From Dryas octopetala (taxonomy: Eukaryota > Streptophyta > Magnoliopsida > Rosales > Rosaceae), in NCBI GenBank assembly GCA_963921425.1, contig OY992832.1, forward strand, positions 20,744,835 to 20,808,834: a stretch of 64,000 nucleotides of DNA, in the 5' to 3' direction. Below are positions 1-10,370 of the stretch, piece by piece (position 1 is the first letter of the stretch; every line of letters starts with the position of its first letter). The notes under the pieces are model-generated. The model worked only from the letters and a program-made list of their open reading frames with translations. It made no database searches and had not been told where the DNA came from. The translations under genes and the position numbers were made by a program.

Positions 1-240
1 AGAGCCGTCGCCGCCAATGATTCTCCATCCACATTCTCACCATAATGACAGATTTCGACTGCCGAACCAGCAACCAAGTCCCAATTTCTGCTTGGAAATG
101 TGTCAGAGACTATGGCCGAGTTGTCCTTTTGGTTTCACAGCAACTTTTTGTTTTCTATTTTGATTGTTTGTTTGATTTCGATTTTGGATTTCCAATTTTC
201 AAATCTATATTTATCTCTATTTTTAGCTCCGATATGTAGT
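1..240. other. exon-like sequence of unknown origin
   Basis: The first ~130 bases are more GC-rich than what follows and could be an exon edge. The sequence then becomes T-rich and intron-like up to a TTTTGCAG at about 281-290. No protein family is recognisable and the window edge cuts it, so no gene is called. The neighbouring methyltransferase-exon fragment suggests this end may be a broken duplicate. Confidence 0.2.
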
Positions 241-300
241 TGATTGTATTTTGAAATCGATTTATATACTCAATTTTGCAGATTTTTTTTACTCTAGAGA

Positions 301-360
301 AACCAACACAAAAACTCACATAGAGCTGCCTTTCACTATACTCAAGAAGGTGAAGACGGT
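301..360 (+). pseudogene. fragment of the methyltransferase exon 1
   Basis: These 60 bases match 5555-5614, inside exon 1 of the methyltransferase gene 5.2 kb downstream, at 53 of 60 positions by eye. The shared core is ACTCACATAGAGCTGCC. Similarity ends on both sides, and the acidic stretch and the other exons are absent. It is a short, same-strand duplicate fragment rather than a second gene. A TTTTGCAG lies just upstream, but no open frame continues into recognisable methyltransferase sequence. Confidence 0.6.
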
Positions 361-433
361 TTTCACTCTAGAGGTCCTTCACTACACATGTATAGAATCC
401 AAAACCCCGATCGAAATCGAAATCAGGGATTAG

Positions 434-1289
434 AGGCCAATTTTGAGGTGATGACTCAACTTTTCACTTTTTTTTTTTTTTTTATTAATTAACTCAAGGC
501 TTACTCAAATAAAAGAAAGATTTGGTGTTATTCACTCAATCAAATGGTCATTGGCTTCCACTCCTTAATTCAAGTATTTTTATTTTATTTTAAGATATCG
601 CTCAAATTAATAAAAGGTAATACGTATAATTTGATTTTTTATATTTTATTTTATCAATGTATAATTTGATTTAAATCTTTAAAAAAAAATCTTTTTTGGC
701 ACCCCATATGAAGGGTCCATGAACAAAACGACCCACATGAGAAACAGTATTACAAGTTTGTCTACTTTAATGAACTGAGCACTCGGTGTGAGTCTTGTTT
801 TTTATGAAAATTCTTGAACAAATTTCATCACAACCAAATGAAATTGTTCAATAGTTTCAACACTAAAATAGAATAAAATGATATTTATACAAATATCTTA
901 TGTTTTTGGGTTATATAAATATGTGAAAAAATGAAACACAAAACACAAAAATACAATCATCATTTAGAGTTTCATTCACCCTAATTTTATATGTTACTCT
1001 TAAACAATTTCAAGGTTTCAACTTCTAGTAGAAAAAGAAAACACAAAAAAGGAGTCATCGGGCGCTCAACCATGCACAAACACGGAGCACAACAGTTTTT
1101 ATCGTGGGGCTTTTTAATATTTTAAAATAATACATGAATCTTTTTAACATTCAGCACTTTATGTGATTTGTTTTATCATAAAAATTGCCCAACAAGCTTT
1201 CCATAGAGAAATTTATATTGTGGGTGAGTTTGATAATGTTTTTTCTATACTTGTTAAAAAATGTGTTAAATTTTAGTCTTTTTTGCCAA
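434..1289. other. AT-rich spacer
   Basis: A T-run lies near 469-485. No coding region, RNA gene or repeat boundary could be supported. Confidence 0.4.
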
Positions 1290-1298
1290 TATATTAAA

Positions 1299-1935
1299 GG
1301 GAAAATTTTACTTAAATGACTCTAACTATACCTTATGTCTTTATTCAAGACATGAATTTCACTTTGTGTTAACTGAGTACTGAAACTTTTATTTTGTGTC
1401 AATTAAGAACCATGTTTTTTTAGTTTTTATCTCAATTTTGGTCCGACATTTGACCCATCAAACCTCTACCAAATTCAGCAAACTCATATTGGGTTTAAAG
1501 CTATGCATCTTCTCTTTACAACTATATAAAGATTACTCAAATCGGACATCTACAACTCTAGATAATCGGTCCCAAAGTTTGCTACCAAAAACTGTCCAAT
1601 CAAACCTCTAGGAAAATATCTGAAAAATTAGACAGTTTCAAATGCCCTAATTTGAGGCCGATTATCTAGAGTTGTAGAAGTCTGATTTGAGTGATCTTTA
1701 TATGGTTGTAAAGAAGAGATACATATTTTTTAACCCAGTTTAATTTTTTTGAATTTGGTAGAGGTTTAATAGGTACAATATCAGGCCAAAATTAAGATAA
1801 AAATTGAAAAGAAAAAAAATAAGGTTATTAATTGACACAAAATGAAAGTTTCAGTTTTCAGTTAAAACAAAGTGAAATTCATGTCCTAAATAGAGATATA
1901 GAGTATAATTGGAGTCCTTTAGTTAAAAAATTTCT
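1299..1935. mobile_element. foldback MULE-like element with 9-bp TSD
   Basis: The two halves are inverted copies of one another around about 1610, with arms of about 300 bp. For example, ATCTAGAGTTGTAGA near 1665-1679 pairs with TCTACAACTCTAGAT near 1548-1562. The outer ends read GGGAAAATTTTAC on the left and the complement of AGAAATTTTTTAAC on the right. The 9-base sequence TATATTAAA flanks both sides, at 1290-1298 and 1936-1944. A 9-bp duplication is the usual Mutator-superfamily signature. No transposase is encoded, so the element is non-autonomous. Confidence 0.8.
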
Positions 1936-1972
1936 TATATTAAATTTTAACTTTAAATTCCATAAGTCATCA

Positions 1973-1990
1973 TTTTTTTTTTTTAGGAAA
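1973..1990 (-). mobile_element. micro-insertion, oligo-T, 13-bp flanking repeat
   Basis: Twelve T followed by AGGAAA (on the other strand TTTCCT then A12) lies between CCATAAGTCATCA at 1960-1972 and CCATAAATCATCA at 1991-2003, with one mismatch. It matches the recurrent pattern of very short oligo-A insertions in this window. Confidence 0.6.
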
Positions 1991-2216
1991 CCATAAATCA
2001 TCAAATTGAAATTTGACAAGTTTTATGAAGAAAGAAAATTAAAACCAGCCTCGAATACCATCCATTCCATACCCTGAATGTCCCTCAAATGAAGGTGAAA
2101 AAGAGGTGCCCAAAAGAACGCAATCCAAACTTGAGTACCATAACGCGAATGACTACTTCTAGCTCACCAATCCGTTATTCCATTTACCTCCCTATATAGG
2201 TGATGAAGTGAAAACT

Positions 2217-2310
2217 CCTTAACATAAAAGTTTTTTTTTTTTTTGATGGACCTTAGGTCCTTTTTTTTTTAGCCAAGAGATGGACCTTAGGTCCTTAACT
2301 TAAAAGTTAA
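2217..2310 (-). mobile_element. two nested micro-insertions
   Basis: An outer pair of direct repeats, CCTTAACATAAAAGTT at 2217-2232 and CCTTAACTTAAAAGTT ending near 2306, encloses a T-run plus GATGGACCTTAGGT. Within that, the perfect 16-base repeat GATGGACCTTAGGTCC (2245-2260 and 2279-2294) encloses an 18-base T10-AGCCAAGA unit. The simplest reading is one short oligo-A insertion with a target duplication, followed by a second one inside it. Confidence 0.6.
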
Positions 2311-2354
2311 AAGATGTTCAAAGTATTGAACATTGATGAATGTGCCAAGTTGTA

Positions 2355-3468
2355 TCCTACATAGGGATATGGATCCTCTACCAGGCTTTAAATCTCAATC
2401 GTTCAAAATTATTTAATGGCTTAGATCATGCCACAACACATGTTCTTAATGAATGGTTATTTTGCTTAGACCAAGACACAGTAAAAGGAGACCCTACCGT
2501 CTTCATCTGTTAAGACTGTTATGACTAATGGAAAAAAAACATACTAATGGAACTAGCGGTGACGCGCGGAGGTAGGTGCTCAGAGATCGGAGTTGGTGAA
2601 CGGCGGCGTGTGGCTTCAAAATCCACCACTTTTGGAAGAGCTAATGTGGTTGTGGCTGTGCTCTGTGAAAAAATTGGAAGAAAGAGATCGTATGTTTTTT
2701 TCCTCAAAGAAGGAAAATGCTGATCTACAAGTTCCCAGCGTCACCATCGTCACTCGACGCTGAGAAGATTCCGTATGCGCCACTGAAAATGATCTATAAA
2801 ACTTTTATTTACTTTGAATGCTCCATAAAATAGAAAAATTTTATGTACTCTGAAAATCTTTTTATCTTTCCTTTGTTTTTTTTTTTTCTGGATATTTTCT
2901 TTTTAAGGTTTGATAATAAATAAGCTTTAAAAGAGTTGCATGATTTATTGGTTATCTAGATGTTAATTAGTGGTCTTTGTGGTCTCGGTTTAGTTTTTGG
3001 AGTGACGTACTTTTGCATCTGTTTGTTTACTGAGAAAATGGAGGCAAAAAAATTGATTCCAATATGGTATTTTAAATTGGAGTCCAGCGGTGACGCTGCG
3101 GGTTCTCGGTAATCAGAAATTGGAGAACGGTGGCGTATGGCTTCAAAACCCACCATTTTGGAAGAGCTCATGTGACTGTGGCTGTGGTAATGGCTGTGCA
3201 AAATTTGGAGGGGACTTCTCTTTCTATGTAAAAATTTGGGGAAGAAGACTTTATTTTTTCCGTAACAGAAAGAGGCACAGAAGAAGACATACGATAATAT
3301 ATCTTTTTACTGTGTCTTGGTCTAAGCAAAATAACCCTTCATTAAGCACATGTGATGTGGCATGATCTAAGCCATTAAATAATTTTGAACGATTGAGATT
3401 TAAAGCCTGGTATGGTCTGGTAGAGAAAATCCTAGTAGAGGATCCAGGTCCCCTACATGGCTACATAG
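2355..3468. mobile_element. inverted-repeat transposon remnant, about 1.1 kb
   Basis: The ends are inverted over about 150 bp. AAATTATTTAATGGCTTAGA near 2407-2426 pairs with its complement near 3363-3385, and TTTGCTTAGACCAAGACAC pairs with its complement near 3311-3330. The interior instead carries a direct repeat: about 2560-2660 and 3085-3185 share TGGCTTCAAAA and TTTGGAAGAGCT. No clear target duplication was found and the right end has diverged. No transposase was found. The direct interior repeat may be captured host sequence. Confidence 0.55.
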
Positions 3469-3470
3469 GA

Positions 3471-3499
3471 CTCTTTTTTTTTTTTTTTTTTGAGGAAAT
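3471..3499 (-). mobile_element. possible older micro-insertion
   Basis: A T-run plus GAGGAAATC lies between CTACATAGGACT near 3459-3470 and CTACGTAGGATT near 3500-3511, two mismatches in 12. It fits the micro-insertion pattern, but the repeat is diverged and partly palindromic. Confidence 0.35.
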
Positions 3500-3545
3500 C
3501 CTACGTAGGATTGAATCAATGATAAGTTTTGAGTCACCTCTATAA

Positions 3546-3984
3546 GGGAAAAATTTTCAAACACGACACCTACTTTGGGGTCAATCTTAGTTTAGGACAC
3601 CACTTTGGGTTTGTCTTAGTGTAGGACACATATTTAGGGTTTGTGTTAGTTTGGGACAATCCGTCAACTCCGTTAACTTTTCCGTCCAAAAAGAGATAAT
3701 TTGATTATTTTATATTTTTAAAACAAATAAAAATTAAAGAAAAAAAACTAAAAAACAAAGGTTACTACCTAAAAAAATCATTAAGAAGTTTAAAACTAAA
3801 AATTAATTTAAAATATATTAAAACTAATAACAAAAAAAAGCAAAAAAGAAAAAAAAAAAAGAGATGCAGCAGATCTGAGATTTCTGAGATTGCACTAACC
3901 TAACCCACACCGCCCAACCTATGCCCTATTGTCGACGGCAGCTTACCCGTCGGCAGAGGCCTCACCTGCCGACTCAACCCCAAG

Positions 3985-4058
<74 letters not shown>

Positions 4059-5043
4059 CTTTCCGCCCCCAGCCTGCCCGACCACCAGTCGCACCCCATT
4101 CAACCCAGCCCCAACCTGGTTCGCCCCCTCCCCCCAGCCCCCGCCCCGTCACACCCTCCACCCCTAGCCCCCATCGCACCCCCTCCCCCCAGCCCCAGCC
4201 CCCGTCGCACCCCCCCACCCAGCACCAACACCCCCCTGCCCGCTTTCTTCTTCCCCCACCCAGAAACCACCCCTGCTTCTCTCTCCCCAACTCAACCCGG
4301 TTCGCCCCCTCCCCTCAGCCCCTGCCCCGTCACACTCCCCACCCCCAGCCCCTGTGGCACCCCCTCTCCCCAGCCCCCGTCGCACCCCCTACCCAGCACC
4401 AGCACCCCCCTGCCCGCTTTCTTCTTCCCCACCCAGAACCACCCCTGCTTTTCTCTCCCCAACTCAACCCAGTTCGCCCCCTCCCCTCAGCCCCTGCCCC
4501 GTCACACTCCCCACCCCCAGCCCCCGTCGCACCCCCTCCCCCCAGCCCCAGCCCACGTCGCACCCCCCACCCAGCACCAGCCCCCCCTCCCCCCCCGCCC
4601 GCTTTCTTCTTCCCCACCCAGAACCACCCCTGCCTCTCTCCCCAACCCAACCTAGCCCCTCCCCCGACCACCCCCCTTCACCCCAACCCAGCCTGCCCCC
4701 CTTCGCAAGCCTCCCCCACCCAGCCCCGAGAGAGAGAGAGATAGAGAGAGAAAGAGTTAGTTTAATTCTTTTGTTTTGTTTTTTTCAATTTTAATCTTTT
4801 TAGTTTTTTTAGTTTTAGTTTTTTTTTAGTTTTTTTTTTTTTTTTTTCAGTTTTTTTTTTTTTTTGTTTTAAAAATATAAAATGACCAAATTATCCCTTT
4901 TTGGACGGAAAAGTTAACGGAGTTGACGGATGGTCCCAAACTAACACAAACTCTAAATATGTGTCCTACACTAAGACAAACCAAAGTGGTGTCCTAAACT
5001 AAGATTGACCCCAAAATAGGTGTCCTGTTTGAAAATTTTTCCC
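3546..5043. mobile_element. MULE-like element with C/T-rich interior, 9-bp TSD
   Basis: Long terminal inverted repeats of about 180 bp begin GGGAAAAATTTTCAAAC at 3546 and end with the complement at 5043. They share GTCAACTCCGTTAACTTTTCC on opposite strands near 3663 and 4912. The 9-base CCTCTATAA flanks both sides (3537-3545 and 5044-5052). The interior is an extremely C-rich stretch (about 4060-4720) with a TC microsatellite and a GA tract at its right edge. It yields long proline-rich open frames in several registers, which is composition and not a protein. The right end lies about 485 bp upstream of the methyltransferase start. Confidence 0.85.
3990..4057. repeat. (TC)n microsatellite
   Basis: About 33 uninterrupted CT dinucleotides inside the 3.5-5.0 kb foldback element. 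Confidence 0.95.
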
Positions 5044-5527
5044 CCTCTATAATGATATTTTGGAAACCATTAATATCCCTATGCAGGCCATTTAAGCACA
5101 ATACGGATTATTGATCACATTGAGTTTTAACAAAATTTGCATTAGGGGGTTTCCAAGTAATGCCAAGTTTGCTTCAAGATAATAACCCATAGTATAGGAG
5201 GCAGCAGCCAAAATGGAAAAAGGATTCGGATTTTTATTTTGAAGTTAAATTTGACATTTGTGGTTTGATGACTACTTTGATCATTGATGTCTGTATTAAG
5301 ATGCTAATAGGTTTTACTTGTTTAAATGACCGAAAAGAAAGTCTTACTTGTTTTACTTTTACCGCATAAGCCGTTAAAATTAAACTAAATTCAACTTTTA
5401 CCACTTATATTTCGTTTGGAGTGTAAAGTGTTCTTGGTGGTGGGGTAACTGGGGTTCACTTCATACTGTTTAAGGTTCTCTTCATATTGATGCGTTGTTG
5501 GGCGCCGGCGGTAGAAAAGTGAAAGAG

Positions 5528-8476
5528 ATGGGAAAACGTGATAAGAAACAGAGACACCAACAAAGAAACTCACATAGAGCTGCCTTTCACTACACTGAAG
5601 AAGGGGAAGAAGGTGTTAGTTATGCAGGCCACGCTGCTTCCAAGTTCACTCTTTCTGAAGAAGAAGAAGAAGAAGAAGACAAAGAAGAAGGAGAAGGAGA
5701 AGGAGAAGAAGAAGAGGTTGAGGGAATAGAGGAAACTGATGGATACCCATCAACGGATATGCCCTCAAAATTTCTTCTTTACCAACAATCTGTACAGGTT
5801 CGATTCATTCACTCCTTCTTTATTAATGCCATGTTTGGTTGCTGAGAAAATATGGGAAAGGTTTAAAGAATGCCACAAATTTGGATATTAAAGTAGGAAG
5901 CAACAATGAAGGAAACCCAAGTCATACTTAGTACATCTATTTGTTTATGTTGAGAAGTAGATAAAAATTAAAATAAGAAATTCTTGTATTTTGTTTTTGT
6001 TTCCTCTCTTTCTTTAGCACCCAAATGGATGATTTTATGTGGTTCTTTTGGAGGAAAATTGTGATGTGACTTCTTTGAAATTTATATTATTATGCAGTCG
6101 CCAAAAGGAGACATAAGCTATTTGCAGAAGTTCTTTCTGACGTATGTGGGTGGGAGGGTACCTCTTCATCTCCAAGAAGATTTCTGTGGCACTGCCTTTC
6201 TTAGGTACATCACTATCCTTTTTTTTGTTGTCCTAAGTAGAAGCTTTTATTGTTTCCATTTTGGTGCTTTTTGTCGAGGGCTTAGGTAGGTTTTCTTAAT
6301 GATCGTTTGTTTAATAAAACATTGTGATCAGTGATTATAGGCAGTTTTGCCAAATTGGGAGATACATTTGGGGATGTGATGCACTTGCACTGCTGTCCTG
6401 CATAAAAGTGTAGCAAGTAAATTTTACTCGTAGCTTAATTTTGAGGAGATATTCCTATGGCTTATGGAGATTTGGTGCTAATGAGTTATGCAGTTGAGTG
6501 GTTCTACAACCTGGTTGGCATTCTTTAAATTTTCAGGGGTCACATATATGGACATGTTAACTTCTATTCATTAAGTTTCTAACTGTGGTAAATACCAGAC
6601 TGGTGGAGTGTGGCTATTGACTCAGTTTTGAATTATAGTTAAGGTATCTATTGCTCATAAGTGGAGATGTAAATCGGCTAGTTCTTAAGTAAAAAAAAAA
6701 AAAAATACCATTAAGTTGCTTCTCAGTTGCAGTTCCAAGCACAGTCTGATTACCTAACACTAACTCTATGTTTGACAGTGCAGAATGGCTCCGCACTGAC
6801 TCAAGAAGGACTGCTGTAGGGTTGGATTTGGACCTTGAAGCATTAACTTGGTGTATGGAGAACAACTTAAATAAAATTGGGGCTGATGGGTATTCCAGGA
6901 TGTCCCTCTTTCACGGGAATGTCTTGCAACCTCTTGAGGCCAAACTAATTAAGTTTGAGGCCCAGGAGCTTATAAGGAACATTTCACTCACTGAAAATGA
7001 AGATAGTTTGGAGAATGGTGGATTGGAATCTACACTTCAAGGGGGTTCTTCTTCCTCACATGATGAAAAGCACCTGGGGAAATTGCCTGCTAGAGACATC
7101 GTGTGTGCTTTTAACTACAGCTGTTGTTGTCTCCATCGACGTGCTGATCTGGTTGTGTATTTCAAGCATGCTCTTGATGCCTTGTCAAAGAAAGGTGGAA
7201 TATTTGTAATGGATTTATACGGTGGTACATCATCAGAGTGCAAGCTAAGGCTTCAAAGGACATTTGCCAATTTTAAGGTACAATAGTTCTTTCCGGATAC
7301 TCATTACTTATTGTAGCATCATTTGCACTCCATTAAAAACCTTTAGTGGGTGTGTGGAAGAGGGAAAAAAAAAATGAAAAAAAAATGAAACATATGACCA
7401 CTAAGCCACACACACACACTCATATATATATATATATATATTCATATATATGAATTAATTTTACAGTTTCTTAGGGTTTTGGGTTTTTATTCAATATCTA
7501 GATAAATGCAGACTATTGAAACCAGACATGATGCTATATTTAATCGTTGAAATAGATGTTATATTCAATAGGAGTCTTCATGTTCCAGATTTACATATGT
7601 TAGCCCTATAAACACTCCACCTGGGATCTTTCCTGCTACTTCTCTTCTTGCCAATACCCTTTTTGCTTTACTAGCGACCCTGCCCTGGAGCCCCAAGTTA
7701 GATCTCTTGTTTTTTCCCCCTTCCGTTCACTTCATGTCGGTTGAATTATCTGTAACTTGAAGAAGCAATAAGCGAGAATATCCTCATAAGAAGCAGAAGT
7801 CTAACCTTTCTTTTGTGGCATATTAGTATAGAGGTTGCTACAAAACATTTAGGGGAATATCTTGTAGTTTATGTCATCTCACCTCTAAGATGGAGAATAG
7901 ATCAAATCTTATGACTAATTTAAAAGTATTCTTTACTTGCAAAGACATATTTCGGTATTATTTAAATTGCAATTGACTTGAGCAGTATGTATGGGAGCAA
8001 GAAGAATTTGATATCATTGAGCGGAAGACAAGGATTAGCCTCCATTTTCATCTCAAAAAGCAGCAGAAGAAACTTCGACATGCATTTTCATACAGCTGGA
8101 GGCTGTAAGTTTTGTTTTTCCAGTTAGAAAGTCTTTTATATCTAAAAGGAATATTTATTTTGGTCTGAATCTAAAAGGAATATTGAGTGCAGGCTTCTTT
8201 GTGAATACTGAGATGAGAATATATTGTGTTCCTGGAAAATTCTGAATCATTAAAAGATAAATTGTGCATGTGCCCAGGTGGTCATTGCCTGAAATTAAAG
8301 ACTGCTTAGAAGAGGCAGGATTTCAATCTGTCCATTTTTGGATGCGCGAGATGCAAGACACCAGAGAGAACAGAAATACAGAGGGTTTTGGTGTCGGGCG
8401 AGACATAAAATATGAAGAGATTAGACATTTTCAGCAACAAGATGCTTGGAATGCATACATTGTAGGTGTTGCATAG
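5528..8476 (+). CDS. SAM-dependent methyltransferase-like protein, 5 exons
   Basis: Exons 5528-5797, 6098-6204, 6779-7277, 7986-8104 and 8278-8476 join in frame through GT-AG introns into 397 residues. The start is the ATG followed by GKRDKKQ; an upstream in-frame TTG is not used. Residues 42-70 are almost pure Glu/Lys/Gly, a low-complexity acidic tract. The conserved core begins at PSKFLLYQQSVQ (79-90). The segments EDFCGTAFL (117-125) and AVGLDLDLEAL (138-148) resemble motif I and the acidic SAM-ribose site of class I methyltransferases, and GGIFVMDLYGG is a later strand motif. It resembles an uncharacterised plant methyltransferase-domain family that I recognise by pattern. The substrate is unknown. 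A mobile element sits in its promoter region and a 60-bp exon-1 fragment lies at 301-360. Confidence 0.85.
7422..7441. repeat. (AT)n in methyltransferase intron 3
   Basis: A short AT run following a (CA)n run in the third intron. Confidence 0.8.
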
Positions 8477-9854
8477 CTCCATGTTATCAAGTAAGCTCTG
8501 AGTTGATGTTGCTTTCAATTGCTACCACAACCAAAAGAACCATAGTTTTCCAATAAACAGGTGCCAACAAGCTGTTTTCAGAAGTTATGAATTTATTTTC
8601 ATTTATGTACACTCTGTACTATATGGTGGTTAGCGGGTATAACATTTGCTCTCACCTCTATAGCAGATAATTGCTGACTCGGGGCTTAGACTGTCAAAAG
8701 AGCTTAGGTTTGTGAGCCATATATGAACATGTGCATTTTGGTACTTTGCTACTGTAACTTAATTTCACAGTTAATGTTGTTTTGAAATTTTCCATTTTGG
8801 AAACTTTGCATCAAATGTTATACACCTGCTATTAGGGATTATCCCATTTTATGCAGAGGGAACGTTTTTGAAAAAATAAGGAACGCTTGCTTTTCAGATC
8901 TTTTTGTGAATCTATTCCCAACCTTTCTTTCCAAATGCCAACTAATGCGACTATGGCAGAGTTCTAAATGTCTGGCACAAAAGTGTTTTGGAGTTTGGGA
9001 GGGTCATTTTCGTTGGCATGAACAACTATCAAGTATCCTTTTTCAAAGGTTGGCCATGGTTTTATAGTAATGCTAGATTAAACTCTTTAACAGATTTCTT
9101 TTGGACTGCCATGTGAGCATGTATTTTGCAATGACAACTTTTTGGCATATTACTCACAACCTTTCTGCTCCCCACCATTACCTTCTACCACTGATGTTAT
9201 CACTACTGCCACCATCACTCTGATCTTCAATGAAGGTTAGTCAAGCAAGCTTTTCTCTGTTGTAGAGTACATATGCGGAATTAGTACGGAATGTGAGAGT
9301 GAGAGAGTGAGAGAGTGAGAGAGCATTCGAATGCTCACATTCGAACATGCTCTCACACACCACAGGATCGAATTTTTGTATAGTCGATGTAGTCTGGTAT
9401 CATTTCAACATCCATTCCTCAGATTTGGTAGGTTCACAGTTATTTGGGGACTGGACAGTAGACAACATTAAAACGAACTTCCAATTGATGTCTAATGATT
9501 CCTCAGCAATGTCATAACAGAAAAATAGAAATATAAAACATTTCATCAATTGCAAGACCAAAGAAAATAAAGAAGAATTTTATATTTTTCTGCAATCCTC
9601 TTCTAACACTGTACAAGGAAGAGTGTTCAAGTTTAAATCAGAAAGAAGAGAGTTAGAAGTTAAGAGCTTGGAATTGAAAGTGCCTTTTTGATGGACTGCG
9701 AATTTGTCTGATGCTTGGCATATATGAGGCTGAAGGTGTATTTTGGATTCCAACATGTGCCCAAAAATTATAGAGAATTTGCAACAAAGCTGAAAGATGG
9801 TCCACATTTTAGTGGAGGATAGCTGGATAGGAGGATATAACTAAACTAGTTGGG
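8477..9854. other. 3' flank and spacer
   Basis: The 3' untranslated region of the methyltransferase gene runs from 8477 for an unknown distance. At 9290-9330 there is a (GAGAGT)-type purine repeat followed by the perfect palindrome GAGCATTCGAATGCTC. No other gene is supported. Confidence 0.4.
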
Positions 9855-9868
9855 ATGTAATTGAACTT

Positions 9869-9888
9869 TTATTTTTTTTGGTCTGAGA
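9869..9888 (-). mobile_element. micro-insertion, TCTCAGACC plus oligo-A
   Basis: A 20-base T-run plus GGTCTGAGA lies between ATGTAATTGAACTT (9855-9868) and ATGTAATCAAACTT (9889-9902), two mismatches in 14. Read on the minus strand it is TCTCAGACC followed by eight A, the polarity expected for a retroposed tail. Confidence 0.6.
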
Positions 9889-9972
9889 ATGTAATCAAAC
9901 TTATTTTGAGACACATTTCACTTTTTTTTTTTTTTTCCTAGTATCAATTGAATTCAAATATTAATAAATAAA

Positions 9973-10331
9973 GAGAGCTACTATTTGCACACCCTTTTTT
10001 TTCTTTTTGCACACCCCTATTAGAAAAAAAAAAAAAAAAACTCAAAAAAAAAAAAAGACAATAAACCCCCTCCCTTCTTTCCCTCTCTTTTTTCTCTTGT
10101 TCACACCCCCCCTTCCCCTGTTTTTTTTTTCTTCTTCTTCTTCTCCAACCTTCCCCCAGCCAGCCCCTCCACCCAACCCACCTAGCCCCTCAACCCCTCA
10201 CCCGACCCACCCCTCCCTCCCTCCCCCTCCCCCTCCGGCCTCCCCCTCCACCCAACCCACCTAGCCCTCCAGCCCCTGCACCAACCCCCCCAGCCCCTGC
10301 ACCACCAAAACAGCCACCACCACTACCACAT

Positions 10332-10370
<39 letters not shown>

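Noticed and set aside
469-520. Micro-insertion at the first T-run
   Set aside because: Only ACTCAA repeats on both sides; too short to support.
3921-4794. Long proline/serine-rich open frames on both strands
   Set aside because: They open in several registers at once over a C/T-rich stretch within a transposon with inverted ends. That is composition, not a gene.
5495-5527. Upstream extension of the methyltransferase
   Set aside because: It would need a TTG start; the ATG at 5528 begins the conserved-looking GKRDKKQ segment.
6680-6720. Micro-insertion in methyltransferase intron 2 (A-run)
   Set aside because: The flanking similarity is only six bases (TTAAGT), within chance for this AT-rich sequence.
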